Positions 44,511-53,613 of a stretch of DNA of 64,000 nucleotides are shown here, in pieces. The DNA is from Labrenzia sp. PHM005 (GTDB taxonomy: Bacteria; Pseudomonadota; Alphaproteobacteria; Rhizobiales; Stappiaceae), in assembly GCF_006517275.1 (NCBI RefSeq), contig NZ_CP041191.1, forward strand, positions 5,575,001-5,639,000, in the 5' to 3' direction. Made by a program: the position numbers and the translations under genes. Positions within the stretch are counted from its first letter, which is position 1; each line of letters starts with the position of its first letter. Below the pieces are notes generated by a model that was not told where the DNA came from, made no database searches, and saw nothing but the letters and a program-made list of their open reading frames with translations.

Positions 44511-45926
44511 TTGAAACGCTATCCCCGCAATCTTCGTGGTTATGGTCCCAATCCGCCGCATGCCAACTGGCCGAACGGCGCCAAGGTCGCTGTGCAATTT
44601 GTGCTGAACTACGAGGAAGGCGGCGAAAACTGCGTGCTTCATGGCGATGCCGCTTCCGAAGCTTTCCTGTCCGATATTCCAGGTGCCGCCCAGTGGCCAG
44701 ATCAACGCCATTGGAACATGGAATCCATGTATGAATACGGCGCACGCGCCGGTTTCTGGCGGCTGCACAGGCTGTTCACCGGTGCGAATATTCCGATCAC
44801 AATCTACGGCGTAGCAACAGCCCTTGCCCGCAGCCCGGAACAGGTTGCGGCGATGAAAAGCGCGGGTTGGGAGATCGCCAGCCACGGTTTGAAGTGGATT
44901 GAGCACAAGGACATGGCCCCGGAGATGGAACGCGCGGCAATTGCCGAGGCGATCCGCCTGCATACCGAAGTAACCGGCGAGCGCCCGCGCGGCTGGTACA
45001 CGGGCCGTTGTTCGGAAAACACTGTCCGGCTTGTCGCCGAAGACGGCGGCTTTGACTACATCTCCGATACTTATGATGACGACCTGCCCTATTGGCTGAA
45101 AATGGACGGCCGGGATCAGCTGATCATTCCCTATACGCTCGAAGCCAACGACATGCGTTTTTCCGTGTCTCCGGGTTGGAGCAGCGGCGAAGACTTCTTT
45201 GACTATCTGAAGAATGCTTTTGACGTTCTTTACGCCGAAGGCGAAGCCGGTTCACCGAAAATGATGTCTATCGGCCTGCACTGCCGCCTGATCGGCCGTC
45301 CGGGTAAGCTCGCAGCCCTGAAGAAATTCATTGATTACATCCAAGGTCACGCGAACGTCTGGTGTCCGCGCCGGATTGAAATCGCCAAGCATTGGGCCGA
45401 AACCCACCCGCCACAGCATTTTGACCGGCCAAGCGAGATGGATCGCGAGACTTTTGTTGCAAATTACGGCAGCATTTTTGAGCACTCCCCGTGGATCGCG
45501 GAACGGGCACATGATCTAGAACTTGGCCCGGCCCATGATTGCGCTGCTGGCGTTCACAATGCGCTGTGCCGGATGTTCCGGACCGCAACCGAAGAAGAAC
45601 GCCTCGGTGTTCTGACAGCGCACCCGGATTTGGCCGGAAAACTGGCCGCCGCCGGCCGCTTGACGGCCGAGAGCACCAGCGAACAGGCCGGGGCTGGTCT
45701 CGATCTTTTGACCGACGAAGAACGGGAAACCTTCACAAAACTCAACGCCGACTATGTCGCCAAACACGGCTTTCCCTTCATCATCGCCGTACGCGACCAC
45801 ACCAAGGCGTCCATTATGGCTGCGTTTCATGAGCGGATCGGCAACAACCGGGCAACTGAATTTGCCGAAGCTTGCCGTCAGGTGGAGCGGATCGCCGAAT
45901 TCCGGCTGATGGATATTCTTCCATGA
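44511..45926 (+). CDS. puuE: Allantoinase (PuuE) fused to OHCU decarboxylase
   Basis: A 471-residue bifunctional protein. Residues 1 to about 305 are the cofactor-free polysaccharide-deacetylase-like allantoinase PuuE (YGPNPPHANWPNGAKVAVQFVLNYEEGGE, MESMYEYGARAGFWRLHRLF, IASHGLKWIEH, RGWYTGRCSENT). Residues about 310-471 are 2-oxo-4-hydroxy-4-carboxy-5-ureidoimidazoline decarboxylase (FEHSPWIAERA, LTAHPDLAGKLA, KHGFPFIIAVRDHTKASI). It thus makes allantoin from OHCU and opens it to allantoate. The start is a TTG at 44511, supported by CTGGAGG seven bases upstream; no ATG fits the family N-terminus. It overlaps allA by 4 bases. The fusion is known from other alphaproteobacteria. Confidence 0.92.
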   Translation: MKRYPRNLRGYGPNPPHANWPNGAKVAVQFVLNYEEGGENCVLHGDAASEAFLSDIPGAAQWPDQRHWNMESMYEYGARAGFWRLHRLFTGANIPITIYGVATALARSPEQVAAMKSAGWEIASHGLKWIEHKDMAPEMERAAIAEAIRLHTEVTGERPRGWYTGRCSENTVRLVAEDGGFDYISDTYDDDLPYWLKMDGRDQLIIPYTLEANDMRFSVSPGWSSGEDFFDYLKNAFDVLYAEGEAGSPKMMSIGLHCRLIGRPGKLAALKKFIDYIQGHANVWCPRRIEIAKHWAETHPPQHFDRPSEMDRETFVANYGSIFEHSPWIAERAHDLELGPAHDCAAGVHNALCRMFRTATEEERLGVLTAHPDLAGKLAAAGRLTAESTSEQAGAGLDLLTDEERETFTKLNADYVAKHGFPFIIAVRDHTKASIMAAFHERIGNNRATEFAEACRQVERIAEFRLMDILP

Positions 45927-46411
45927 GTTCTGTTTTGGTCCCTGCCCCACTGGCCGCAGACACTTTTGCAGCGTACGGCGATGTGATTGAAGTTTCTGGG
46001 GAACCGGACAAGGTCATCAATCAGGGCATGTGTGGTCGCCATCACGATCTGGCAACGCTCGATTTTGGATCGGGACAGGCTGGCATCAGCCTGTTCAATG
46101 CCAAAGCCCGGTCGTTTCCCTACAGCGTCGATATGGTTGAACGGCATCCTAAGGGCAGCCAGGCGTTCGTGCCGCTCGATGGCGTGCCCATGCTGGTGAT
46201 TGTTGCGGAAGATCAGAACGGCACGCCGGTGAACTTGAAAGCATTCGTCAGCCAGCCAGGCCAGTCAGTCAATCTCCACCGGGGTACTTGGCATGGTGTT
46301 CTGGCGCCAATCGAAAAACCCGGCCGCTACATCGTTGTCGACAGGATTGGCGATGAACCGAACCTGGAAGAACACTGGTTCGATACGCCTTTCACCGTTG
46401 AGGCGGTTTAG
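45923..46411 (+). CDS. allA: Ureidoglycolate lyase
   Basis: Protein of 162 residues of the AllA cupin-like family. Landmarks are FAAYGDVIEVSGEPDKVINQGMCGRHHDLA, VDMVERHPKGSQAFVPLDGVPMLVIVA and LHRGTWHGVLAPI, the last with the conserved His near the active site. It splits ureidoglycolate into glyoxylate and urea, the last step of the urate route represented in this region. The start at 45923 is set by its 4-base overlap with the previous stop. It converges on the gap gene 40 bases away. Confidence 0.92.
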   Translation: MSSVLVPAPLAADTFAAYGDVIEVSGEPDKVINQGMCGRHHDLATLDFGSGQAGISLFNAKARSFPYSVDMVERHPKGSQAFVPLDGVPMLVIVAEDQNGTPVNLKAFVSQPGQSVNLHRGTWHGVLAPIEKPGRYIVVDRIGDEPNLEEHWFDTPFTVEAV

Positions 46412-46450
46412 CAGATAAAATGGGGGCGTCGAGACCCATCCCAGCGCTTC

Positions 46451-47434
46451 TCAGCGCGCTGCCATCAGTTTTGCCATGTCGATCATACGGGCCGAAAAGC
46501 CCCATTCGTTGTCGTACCAGCCGAAGATCCGCACTTGGCGTTCACCGACGGACAAGGTTTCCGGCAAAGCGACCACAAGAGATTCCGGCCGGGCGCGCAT
46601 GTCTGTTGAGACGACCCGGTCTTTTGTGAACCCAATCACCGCACTGTCTGAAAAGATTTTTTGCAGACGTTCGTTGATGTCTTCCCCAGGCCGATTTTTA
46701 AGTGTCAGGGTTACATCGACCGCAGACACGCTGATTGCCGGTACCCGAACCGCTGCCCCGCTCACAATGCCATTCAGCTTCGGCAGAACCTGACCGACCA
46801 ACTTTGTGGCACTCGTTGTTGTCGGCACCATGGAAACGCCGCCGGCTCGGCTGCGCTCCAGGGGCCCGCGTGGCGCATCCACCATCGGCTGGCTGCCGGT
46901 GTAACAGTGGATCGTGGTCATATGCCCGGCCTCAATGCCAAGCGCATCGTCAATTCCGCGCAGCAGCGGCGCCAGAGCATTGGTTGTGCACGAACCGTTG
47001 GAGACGATGGTCCGGTCTTCAAGTTCTTCTTCGTTTGCCCCCAAGACAAGCGTGACGTCTGCGGCAGCAGAAGGGCCCGAGATCAGAACATTTCTTGCGC
47101 CGACCTCAAGACCGCGGCTGGCAACTGCTTTGGTGTCGGCCTTTCCCGTGCATTCCAGAACCACATCAACACCGGATAGATCCAATGCGGAAAGATCAGC
47201 TTCACATGAGAACCGGATTTCTTTGCCATCAACAGTCAGCTGATCATCGGTATGCTCAACCGTTCCAGGATATGGACCAAAAACACTGTCATATTTGAAG
47301 AGATAGGCGCAGGTTTCCAGCGGTGCGATGTCGTTGATCTGCACCACTTCAATTGCTTCTTCCGGCTGCAACGTCAGAACTTGGCGTAAGACAGTGCGGC
47401 CAATACGGCCGAACCCGTTGATAACGATCCGCAT
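46451..47434 (-). CDS. gap: Glyceraldehyde-3-phosphate dehydrogenase, type I
   Basis: Protein of 327 residues. The NAD-binding start VINGFGRIGRTVLRQVL, the catalytic Cys in SNGSCTTNALAPLL, the base His in TTIHCYTGSQ, and the C-terminal WYDNEWGFSARM are all present. Relatives include erythrose-4-phosphate dehydrogenase; the region after the Cys does not decide between them. It stands alone between the purine genes and the radical SAM gene, so it may be an accessory copy rather than the main glycolytic enzyme (inference). Confidence 0.9.
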   Translation of the reverse strand: MRIVINGFGRIGRTVLRQVLTLQPEEAIEVVQINDIAPLETCAYLFKYDSVFGPYPGTVEHTDDQLTVDGKEIRFSCEADLSALDLSGVDVVLECTGKADTKAVASRGLEVGARNVLISGPSAAADVTLVLGANEEELEDRTIVSNGSCTTNALAPLLRGIDDALGIEAGHMTTIHCYTGSQPMVDAPRGPLERSRAGGVSMVPTTTSATKLVGQVLPKLNGIVSGAAVRVPAISVSAVDVTLTLKNRPGEDINERLQKIFSDSAVIGFTKDRVVSTDMRARPESLVVALPETLSVGERQVRIFGWYDNEWGFSARMIDMAKLMAAR

Positions 47435-47649
47435 TTATCGTTTCCGGTTTTGATAGATGATCAGCTGCGTGAAACCGGGATATGCCAGCGTTCGCCAACA
47501 CATTTGAAAACCCGATTAACACTAGTCTAGTTTTATCACTGCACTGTAATTTCTGAAGGAAAATATTGTCCCTAGAGACAATTTCCCTAAAAAACACAAG
47601 AGGATACTGACTTACCCTAAAGAAAACAAAAAGCAGTTTCTTAAATCAT

Positions 47650-47684
47650 AAAAAAGTACAGGCCCGTTTCTTGAAAACAGGCCC
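47650..47684 (-). terminator. Rho-independent terminator of the radical SAM gene
   Basis: On the minus strand GGGCCTGTTT and AAACGGGCCT form a 10-base stem (two G-U pairs) with a TCAAG loop, followed by GTAC and six T residues. It begins 29 bases after the stop codon at 47713. Confidence 0.8.
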
Positions 47685-47712
47685 ACACTTCGTTCGAAGG
47701 GTATGAAACCCG

Positions 47713-49482
47713 TTAGGCAGACAATTTATCGGAAGCTGCGGTTTCCCGCTTCCTTATTGGTGCTCCATAGGTGTTGGGGATCGCCTCGCCAAAAGTTTTC
47801 ATGAGATCTAGTTCGTTCTCATTTTCCTCGGTCACCGGCTCGAGAGACAAATCAGAATAGCTGAGACGGTTAGGATCCTTCACAACCCGCCGGTGGATAC
47901 GGGACAGCTTCAAATAGAGCGCACCAAAAGACGACATGGTGACGATGACCTCCAAAAGTCGTCTTGGATAGAAAATCAGCGGGTTTTCAATCTTCATTCC
48001 CGAGCGCCGCTGTTTCCGGGCCTTCCGGCGTAAAAAACCTGCCTCCAGAGGATGAACTTTTTCATAGAAGATCGATCCATAAAAGGCGCCCAATCCCAGC
48101 ATCAGCTGGTGGGTTTTGAGCCCGCGCGCGGCGCCGCGCCGCAACACGGTTTCCATATGCTCTGGCGTATAGAACTGTCTCCAGCAATCCAAATAGACCT
48201 TTTCCCACTCCGCATCGCTCATGACCGGATGGTGTGAAACCCGGTGGTTGAGGTCGTATTTGTTGATGTCCGGATCCATCCAGACACCTTTGGCGGCCAT
48301 CTTTTGATGATCTTCAGATCCCGGCAGGGGTGTCAGAAAGAAGAACTCGATCAGATCCAGCGGCAGCTCTTTCTTGATGATCTCGATGTTCCGATGGATT
48401 TTTTCCGGCGTGTCATCCGGGAAGCCCAGAATGTAGCCCGCGTAGGTGACAACGCCGACCTCTTTCCAGGCCTGCAACATCTTGCGGTATTCCCAGATCT
48501 TGTTCTGGCGTTTTTTGGCGGCCATCAAGGCATCCGGGTCGATATTCTCCAAGCCGATGAACACCCGGTTACAGCCGGCTCTAGCTGCCATCTCAATAAA
48601 TCCGTCGAGCCGGTGGCACAGCGTATCCACCTGAATGATAAACTTGAAACGGAGACCCACCTCTTCCCTGAGGTAGATCAAGCGCTCCAGGATTGCTTTC
48701 CAGTTTTTATTCCGGGCGAAGTTATCATCGGTAATGAAAAACCGCTTGATGCCCTGCGTGTGGTTCTGGCGAATGATCGCTTCGATGTCATCGGGCGAGC
48801 GGAAGCGGGACTTGCGCCCTTGCACGTTGATGATGGTGCAGAACGAGCACTGATAGGGGCAGCCGCGCCCGGAATCGAAGCTGGTATAGTGTCCGGCCGT
48901 ATCTTGGAGGTTTTCGCTCGGCAAATACGGCAGGGATGCTCCGTCCATTCCCGGCATGTCATGCATGACATTATAGAGCGGTTTTTGGTCACCGTTCCAA
49001 AGGTCTTGCAGCAGTTCGGCCATGCGCCCTTCGGTCTCGCCTGCATAGATCGTTGCACCCAATTCCTGGGCTTCAGCGATTTCCCTTGGTATTTCCGGCA
49101 GCATTGCAAGGCATCCAGCGGCATGAAAACCGCCTATGACAACTGGCACTTCAGCAGCCCGGAATTGCTGTGTCAGATCGAGCGCCCTTGGAAACTGATT
49201 GGACTGCACGCCAACCAACCCAACGAAGCCTCTATCGGCCGCTTTGACCCGGCGAATGATCTTCTCAACATCCAGGACGGTATTGGTTTCATCATGCGCG
49301 ACCAAGTCGATTTCGACGTCGGGCCCGAGTGCATTCTTCTCCGCGGCATCGCGGATAAGTCCATAGACGGATGCCAGGGAATTTGATGGGATCGCGTTCT
49401 TCCACCACTGAATGACATAGCCGTCATCGTCATAGTGGGACGGCTTGATCAGGACGATTGCAAACTTTTTCTGTGCGGCCAT
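47713..49482 (-). CDS. B12-binding-domain radical SAM protein
   Basis: Protein of about 589 residues. The N-terminal cobalamin-binding-like Rossmann domain (about 5-180) includes GFVGLVGVQSNQFPRALDLTQQF and VVIGGFHAAG. The radical SAM domain follows with the cluster motif GRGCPYQCSFCTI (C-x3-C-x2-C), FITDDNFARN and FIGLENIDPDAL. The C-terminal 150 residues, with a basic stretch KARKQRRSGMK and hydrophobic IFYPRRLLEVIVTMSSFGALYL, may associate with membrane. This class methylates or rearranges unactivated carbons, for example in hopanoid or lipid modification; the substrate here is unknown. The ATG at 49482 fits the GGGGGG site upstream better than the one at 49485 or an extension to 49530. 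Confidence 0.85.
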   Translation of the reverse strand: MAAQKKFAIVLIKPSHYDDDGYVIQWWKNAIPSNSLASVYGLIRDAAEKNALGPDVEIDLVAHDETNTVLDVEKIIRRVKAADRGFVGLVGVQSNQFPRALDLTQQFRAAEVPVVIGGFHAAGCLAMLPEIPREIAEAQELGATIYAGETEGRMAELLQDLWNGDQKPLYNVMHDMPGMDGASLPYLPSENLQDTAGHYTSFDSGRGCPYQCSFCTIINVQGRKSRFRSPDDIEAIIRQNHTQGIKRFFITDDNFARNKNWKAILERLIYLREEVGLRFKFIIQVDTLCHRLDGFIEMAARAGCNRVFIGLENIDPDALMAAKKRQNKIWEYRKMLQAWKEVGVVTYAGYILGFPDDTPEKIHRNIEIIKKELPLDLIEFFFLTPLPGSEDHQKMAAKGVWMDPDINKYDLNHRVSHHPVMSDAEWEKVYLDCWRQFYTPEHMETVLRRGAARGLKTHQLMLGLGAFYGSIFYEKVHPLEAGFLRRKARKQRRSGMKIENPLIFYPRRLLEVIVTMSSFGALYLKLSRIHRRVVKDPNRLSYSDLSLEPVTEENENELDLMKTFGEAIPNTYGAPIRKRETAASDKLSA

Positions 49483-49867
49483 CATTCCCCCCGCGACTGG
49501 CCGCATGGCAGGACAATGGTGTGAAGTCACCGGACCGGTGCTTCACAACTTTTTCAAACTGCACTTTTTGCGGCGTCATCGGCAATTCTGCCCAATGCCG
49601 CTGCGTCAATCAAGAAAAGCTGCGGTAACAAAATATTCCCTTGTGAAACACTGAAGCCAGCAAAATTCTATTGGAGTGCTTGCCTGTTGAAATCGCGCAG
49701 GAAAAAGAAGCGACCACCCTCTTTGATCGGGATCAGCCGCTTCTAAAAAGTTTTCTTTGTTGGCAGAAACCCGAAGAAATTCCTCCAGTCATCTCGCCGC
49801 GACCAATCCCTAAATCGCAAGAACCAGATGCGAGCAGCCGTTTTTCGGCCGCCACCTGGGCAGTTGG
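49483..49867. other. Intergenic region without a recognised gene
   Basis: About 385 bases separate the radical SAM start from the ureidoglycine aminohydrolase stop, both on the minus strand. A 66-codon rightward frame at 49671-49871 has no family features and reads through the following gene's end, so it is not called. The promoter of the radical SAM gene must lie here; I see no distinctive repeats. Confidence 0.45.
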
Positions 49868-50689
49868 CTAAAGCGCCATGTGCCGGTTGACGTCCTTATA
49901 AAGCAGATACCGGAACGGCCCCGGTCCACCAGCATAACAAGCTTGCGGGCAGAAGGCGCGCAGCCACATGTAATCGCCAGCTTCAACTTCCACCCAGTCT
50001 TGATTGAGCCGGTAGACAGCCTTTCCTTCCAGTACATAGAGTCCATGCTCCATGACGTGGGTTTCTGCAAACGGGATCACCGCCCCCGGCTGAAAGGTGA
50101 CAATGTTGACGTGCATGTCGTGCCGCACATCCTTCGGATCGACAAAGCGTGTTGTCGCCCATTTGCCGTCGGTACCAGGCATTTCCACCGGTTCAACGTC
50201 GTCTTCGTGGGTCACGAAAAACTCCGGTGTATCCAGTCCTTCGACTGCTTCATATGCCTTGCGGACCCAATGAAAGCGCACCGGCGCATCGCTCTCGTTT
50301 TTGAATGTCCAATCCGTTTCAGGCGGAATGAAAGCATAACTTCCGGATCTCAGGTCATGGCTAGTGCCCTCGACGGTGAGTACTGCCTCACCCTCCACCA
50401 CAAACAAGACCCCTTCCGCTTCAGGATCGGTTTCCGGCCGGTCCGAGCCGCCGCCCGGAGCAACTTCCATGATGTACTGGGAAAAGGTCTCGGCAAAACC
50501 AGACAGAGGGCGCGACAAAACCCACAAACGGGTGTCTTCCCAGAACGGCAGGAAACTGGTCACAATGTCCCGCATGGTCCGGCGCGGAATAACTGCATAA
50601 GCATCTGTAAAGACCGCTCGATCGGTCAGAAGTGTTTCCTGGCCCGGATGTCCACCAGTGGGCGCGTAATACGACTTCGGCACTGCCAA
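49868..50689 (-). CDS. allE: (S)-ureidoglycine aminohydrolase (bicupin)
   Basis: Protein of 273 residues made of two cupin barrels. Landmarks are the N-terminal VPKSYYAPTGGHPGQETLLTDRAVFTDAYAVIP (in part), GVLFVVEGEAVLTVEG and SGSYAFIPPETDWTF in the first barrel; the second holds the Mn2+ site, with PFAETHVMEHGLYVLEGKAVYRLN and WLRAFCPQACYAGG. It converts ureidoglycine to ureidoglycolate and ammonia, feeding AllA encoded at 45923. The start is a TTG at 50689 with AGGGGA five bases upstream; a GTG two codons later is an alternative. It is separated from the other purine genes by gap and the radical SAM gene. Confidence 0.9.
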   Translation of the reverse strand: MAVPKSYYAPTGGHPGQETLLTDRAVFTDAYAVIPRRTMRDIVTSFLPFWEDTRLWVLSRPLSGFAETFSQYIMEVAPGGGSDRPETDPEAEGVLFVVEGEAVLTVEGTSHDLRSGSYAFIPPETDWTFKNESDAPVRFHWVRKAYEAVEGLDTPEFFVTHEDDVEPVEMPGTDGKWATTRFVDPKDVRHDMHVNIVTFQPGAVIPFAETHVMEHGLYVLEGKAVYRLNQDWVEVEAGDYMWLRAFCPQACYAGGPGPFRYLLYKDVNRHMAL

Positions 50690-50818
50690 TGTTCCCCTAA
50701 ACTGTTTGCAGACGGACTATGGCCTTCAATACGCCAGCATGCCAGTGGCGTTTAAGATCAGCAGCTTTTGGTTTTTCAAGAAAATAAGATCATTAGACCG
50801 CTTGCAGCAGACAATGGC

Positions 50819-52672
50819 TTATTTGAGGGGTGTCTCTTGCTTCATCTCCCAGGAGGGAATTTTTGTTCGATGGCGCGACAAACCGTGTTCGGTCTTGTTC
50901 CAATGATAGGGTGCCGATGCCAGCTCCCAAACGGCCCGGTAGAAGGCGACTCCTGCCAGAGACCAATAGACCAGGACTCCTAAGGCATCAAAGAGGTGGA
51001 CACCTTGATGCCGCCGCCGGGCTCCCATCCATATGGCGAATAAAGTACCAGCATACCCAATTGTAGCTCCAGAAACGAACATGATCGTCAGAGCGACATT
51101 TCCAAAAAAGTAGCTCTGGTCGTAATATCCAAGGAGGTAGGTAAGAACGAGCGCAAAGAAAACCGGATGTAAGGCAACCAACAGAAAGGTGCCGAGAAAA
51201 AGAGCCGCTAAAACGAGACTCCGAACAGCCCCCAAATCAAGCAGCAATCGTTTCGGATACCGGGCATGGACAAATACTGTCTGCAACCATCCCTTGTGCC
51301 ATCGGGCGCGTTGTGCAAGCCAAGCCTTTATGGAGACTGGGGCCTCCTCAAGGGTACTGCAGGGCAGCATGCCAAGACGAAACCCGAGGCGTTCAAGGCG
51401 CACGCCAAGATCTGCATCTTCGGTCACATTGTATCTGTCCCACCCGCCAGCGGCATGCAGCGCGCTGATCTTAAAATGATTAGATGTTCCGCCAAGCGGA
51501 AACGGCCACCGGTGGCGGAACAGCCATGGCAGCAGCTGATCAAACAGACAAATGTATTCAAGCGCAAAATGCCGGGAAATGAAGGTTTCGCCGCCATTGT
51601 CGATAACGAGCCTTGCCTGTAGGCAGGCAAATTCTTTCGGCAATTGAGCAAAGAAAAACGCTGCTTTTTTTAGTTGATCCGGATCAGGCCGGTCTTCAGC
51701 ATCATAAACGGTTACGAATTCACCTGTCGCAGCAGCCAAGCCGTAGTCCAATGCCCTCGGTTTGGTCCTTGGGTGTCCGTCAGGTACGCTTAGAACATCA
51801 AAACAAGCTGGCAAGTTTCCAGGTATAGCCGCAGCCGTTTCCACATCATCTTTTTCGATCAGCAATATGACTTGCAGCTTGTGCCGCGGGTAACTCAGGT
51901 TTTTTAAAGCACGTAGCAATTCAGGAATAACTCGAGCTTCCCGATAAAGAGGGACAAGCACAGTGTATCGCGGCCAATTGATAAGCCCAGAACTTAATGG
52001 TTCTGGCAGCTTATAATTCAGATCATCGTTTTGTGTTGCCAACGCACTGGCGATACGAACACCTCCGGCACCCAAACACGCCAACGAAACAATACCCGTC
52101 AGTACAAAAAGAAACACATCGGACAGAGCTTGGCTTAGGCCTATTAGAAGAACAGTCGCGGCTCCTATCATCATAAACACGACCGAAAGCCGTATGTTTC
52201 GGGCAGAAAACGCCGGGAACCGGATTTCCAGTTCACCAGCCGGCGAATTTGTTACAGATGATGCATAATGAATAGCATCTGGGGTCGCGATCCGGATCTG
52301 TTTGGCCAGGTCCGGATAGAACTGTAGATGCCGGTAAACGGCTTCAAATTGCCCTGGTTCGGGGGCAATCGCATAGAGCGCTTGATTGTGATGAAGCGAT
52401 AGAAGCACCGGACCGAATTCAAACTCTCCGATATTCAGAGGCCTGTCGTTCAATGTCCTGAAACGAAAGCCATTTTCCGGTAGAAAAGGCACATCGCAGA
52501 GCTCGGCAAATGCGCTATAAAGGCACTCTGTGGTGACAAGGGCATGGCGAAGCAGATACTCTTCGGGCTGGATCTTTTGCATTTCGGCCGTGTCATGCGC
52601 CGTTTTCAACACCGACCGGGGAACACCACGTGATAACAGGATCTCAAGTACACCTGGCAGACTATCCTGCAT
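50819..52672 (-). CDS. Family 2 glycosyltransferase with N-terminal GspE-type domain
   Basis: Protein of 617 residues. Residues about 10-60 (ILLSRGVPRSVLKTAHDTA, EEYLLRHALVTTECLYSAFAELCDVPFLPE) resemble the MshEN/GspE N-terminal domain that binds cyclic di-GMP in some proteins. Two hydrophobic segments follow (about 165-215), then the processive GT2 catalytic domain: nucleotide-binding YTVLVPLYREARVI, D-x-D in VYDAEDRPD, T-E-D in NVTEDADLG, Q-x-x-R-W in QRARWHKGW, then four or five C-terminal membrane segments. It probably makes or exports a polysaccharide from UDP-sugars. The ATG at 52672 after AAGGGGAGC is preferred over a start ten codons upstream. No other polysaccharide gene is nearby. 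Confidence 0.85.
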   Translation of the reverse strand: MQDSLPGVLEILLSRGVPRSVLKTAHDTAEMQKIQPEEYLLRHALVTTECLYSAFAELCDVPFLPENGFRFRTLNDRPLNIGEFEFGPVLLSLHHNQALYAIAPEPGQFEAVYRHLQFYPDLAKQIRIATPDAIHYASSVTNSPAGELEIRFPAFSARNIRLSVVFMMIGAATVLLIGLSQALSDVFLFVLTGIVSLACLGAGGVRIASALATQNDDLNYKLPEPLSSGLINWPRYTVLVPLYREARVIPELLRALKNLSYPRHKLQVILLIEKDDVETAAAIPGNLPACFDVLSVPDGHPRTKPRALDYGLAAATGEFVTVYDAEDRPDPDQLKKAAFFFAQLPKEFACLQARLVIDNGGETFISRHFALEYICLFDQLLPWLFRHRWPFPLGGTSNHFKISALHAAGGWDRYNVTEDADLGVRLERLGFRLGMLPCSTLEEAPVSIKAWLAQRARWHKGWLQTVFVHARYPKRLLLDLGAVRSLVLAALFLGTFLLVALHPVFFALVLTYLLGYYDQSYFFGNVALTIMFVSGATIGYAGTLFAIWMGARRRHQGVHLFDALGVLVYWSLAGVAFYRAVWELASAPYHWNKTEHGLSRHRTKIPSWEMKQETPLK

Positions 52673-53613
52673 GTCAACGCTCCCCTTACACTCAAGGCAC
52701 ACAATTCTGCCGAAGGATTACCTTAAGTAACTCAGGTAGAGACATTTCCCCCAGCGGACGGGTAAGTGCTGAATTCTTGTTATTTATAGTTGCGCTACTA
52801 TTTACCATATTCTCTATGGTTGCAACTTTTGATCTTGCACACGCAGAGGAGGCAGACATCACAATCCCGAACTTCTGGGATCACAAGGCTGTTTATGACC
52901 GGCCCACCGCAATACCGGACAAGATCCAGTTCCTCGCAACAGACAATTATCCGCCTTTTGTTTTCCGCGACCCGCAAGGACGCCTGACTGGGTTCAATAT
53001 TGATCTGTCGCGGGCGTTATGTCAGGAGCTAAACATCTCCTGCGCCTTGAAAATCAAGGATTTTGAAGTTCTGATACCGGCGTTGGCCGAGGAGGAAGGC
53101 GACGCTATCATTTCCGGCCTGTCCCGGTATACGCCTGGCGCACAGGACCTCTTGTTTACGGACGATTATCTCAAGCTACCGGCGCGCTTGATCATTTCAA
53201 AGGAAGCGAAGACAGACTTCGACGAACAGTCGCTAAGCGGACAAAAGCTGGCCGTAGAATCTGGAACCCGGTATGAAGCCTTTGCGAGGAAGTTTTGGCC
53301 GACCTCAGATATCCAACCGGTCCGGACACCGGCTGAAGCCCGTCAGGCTGTGAAAGATGGAACGGCCGATGCCCACCTTGGAGATGGCTTAAGCCTGTCG
53401 TTTTGGTTGCGCAGTCCAGCAGCTGATGGATGTTGCCGATTTACCGGCGGCCCATGGCTGGAGCCAGGCTACTTCGGCGAAGGTATGGCTATTGCGACCC
53501 GCAGCAACGACCCCGAGCGTGCGGCGGCGCTCAATTATGCGCTGCGCCAATTGCACCAAAAAGGCATGTATCAAGAGCTTTACTTGCGATACTTCCCGCT
53601 CAGCTTTTATTGA
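52630..53613 (+). CDS. Family 3 extracellular solute-binding protein
   Basis: The secreted part, about 270 residues, is a polar-amino-acid-type binding domain: IQFLATDNYPPFVFRDPQGRLTGFNIDLSRALCQEL in outline, FEVLIPALAEEEGDAIISGLS, and the end LNYALRQLHQKGMYQELYLRYF. A hydrophobic stretch (FLLFIVALLFTIFSMV) ending in AHAEE is the signal sequence. The start is uncertain: the GTG at 52630 gives 49 residues before the hydrophobic stretch and overlaps the divergent glycosyltransferase start by 43 bases, while a TTG at 52777 gives a signal without positive charge and no ribosome site. No permease or ATPase gene is adjacent, so it may serve a distant transporter or be a sensor-like protein. Confidence 0.75.
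   Translation: MITGSQVHLADYPACQRSPYTQGTQFCRRITLSNSGRDISPSGRVSAEFLLFIVALLFTIFSMVATFDLAHAEEADITIPNFWDHKAVYDRPTAIPDKIQFLATDNYPPFVFRDPQGRLTGFNIDLSRALCQELNISCALKIKDFEVLIPALAEEEGDAIISGLSRYTPGAQDLLFTDDYLKLPARLIISKEAKTDFDEQSLSGQKLAVESGTRYEAFARKFWPTSDIQPVRTPAEARQAVKDGTADAHLGDGLSLSFWLRSPAADGCCRFTGGPWLEPGYFGEGMAIATRSNDPERAAALNYALRQLHQKGMYQELYLRYFPLSFY

Noticed and set aside
48244..49386. A 380-codon rightward open frame over the radical SAM gene
   Set aside because: Antisense shadow; the opposite strand carries the full radical SAM motif set.
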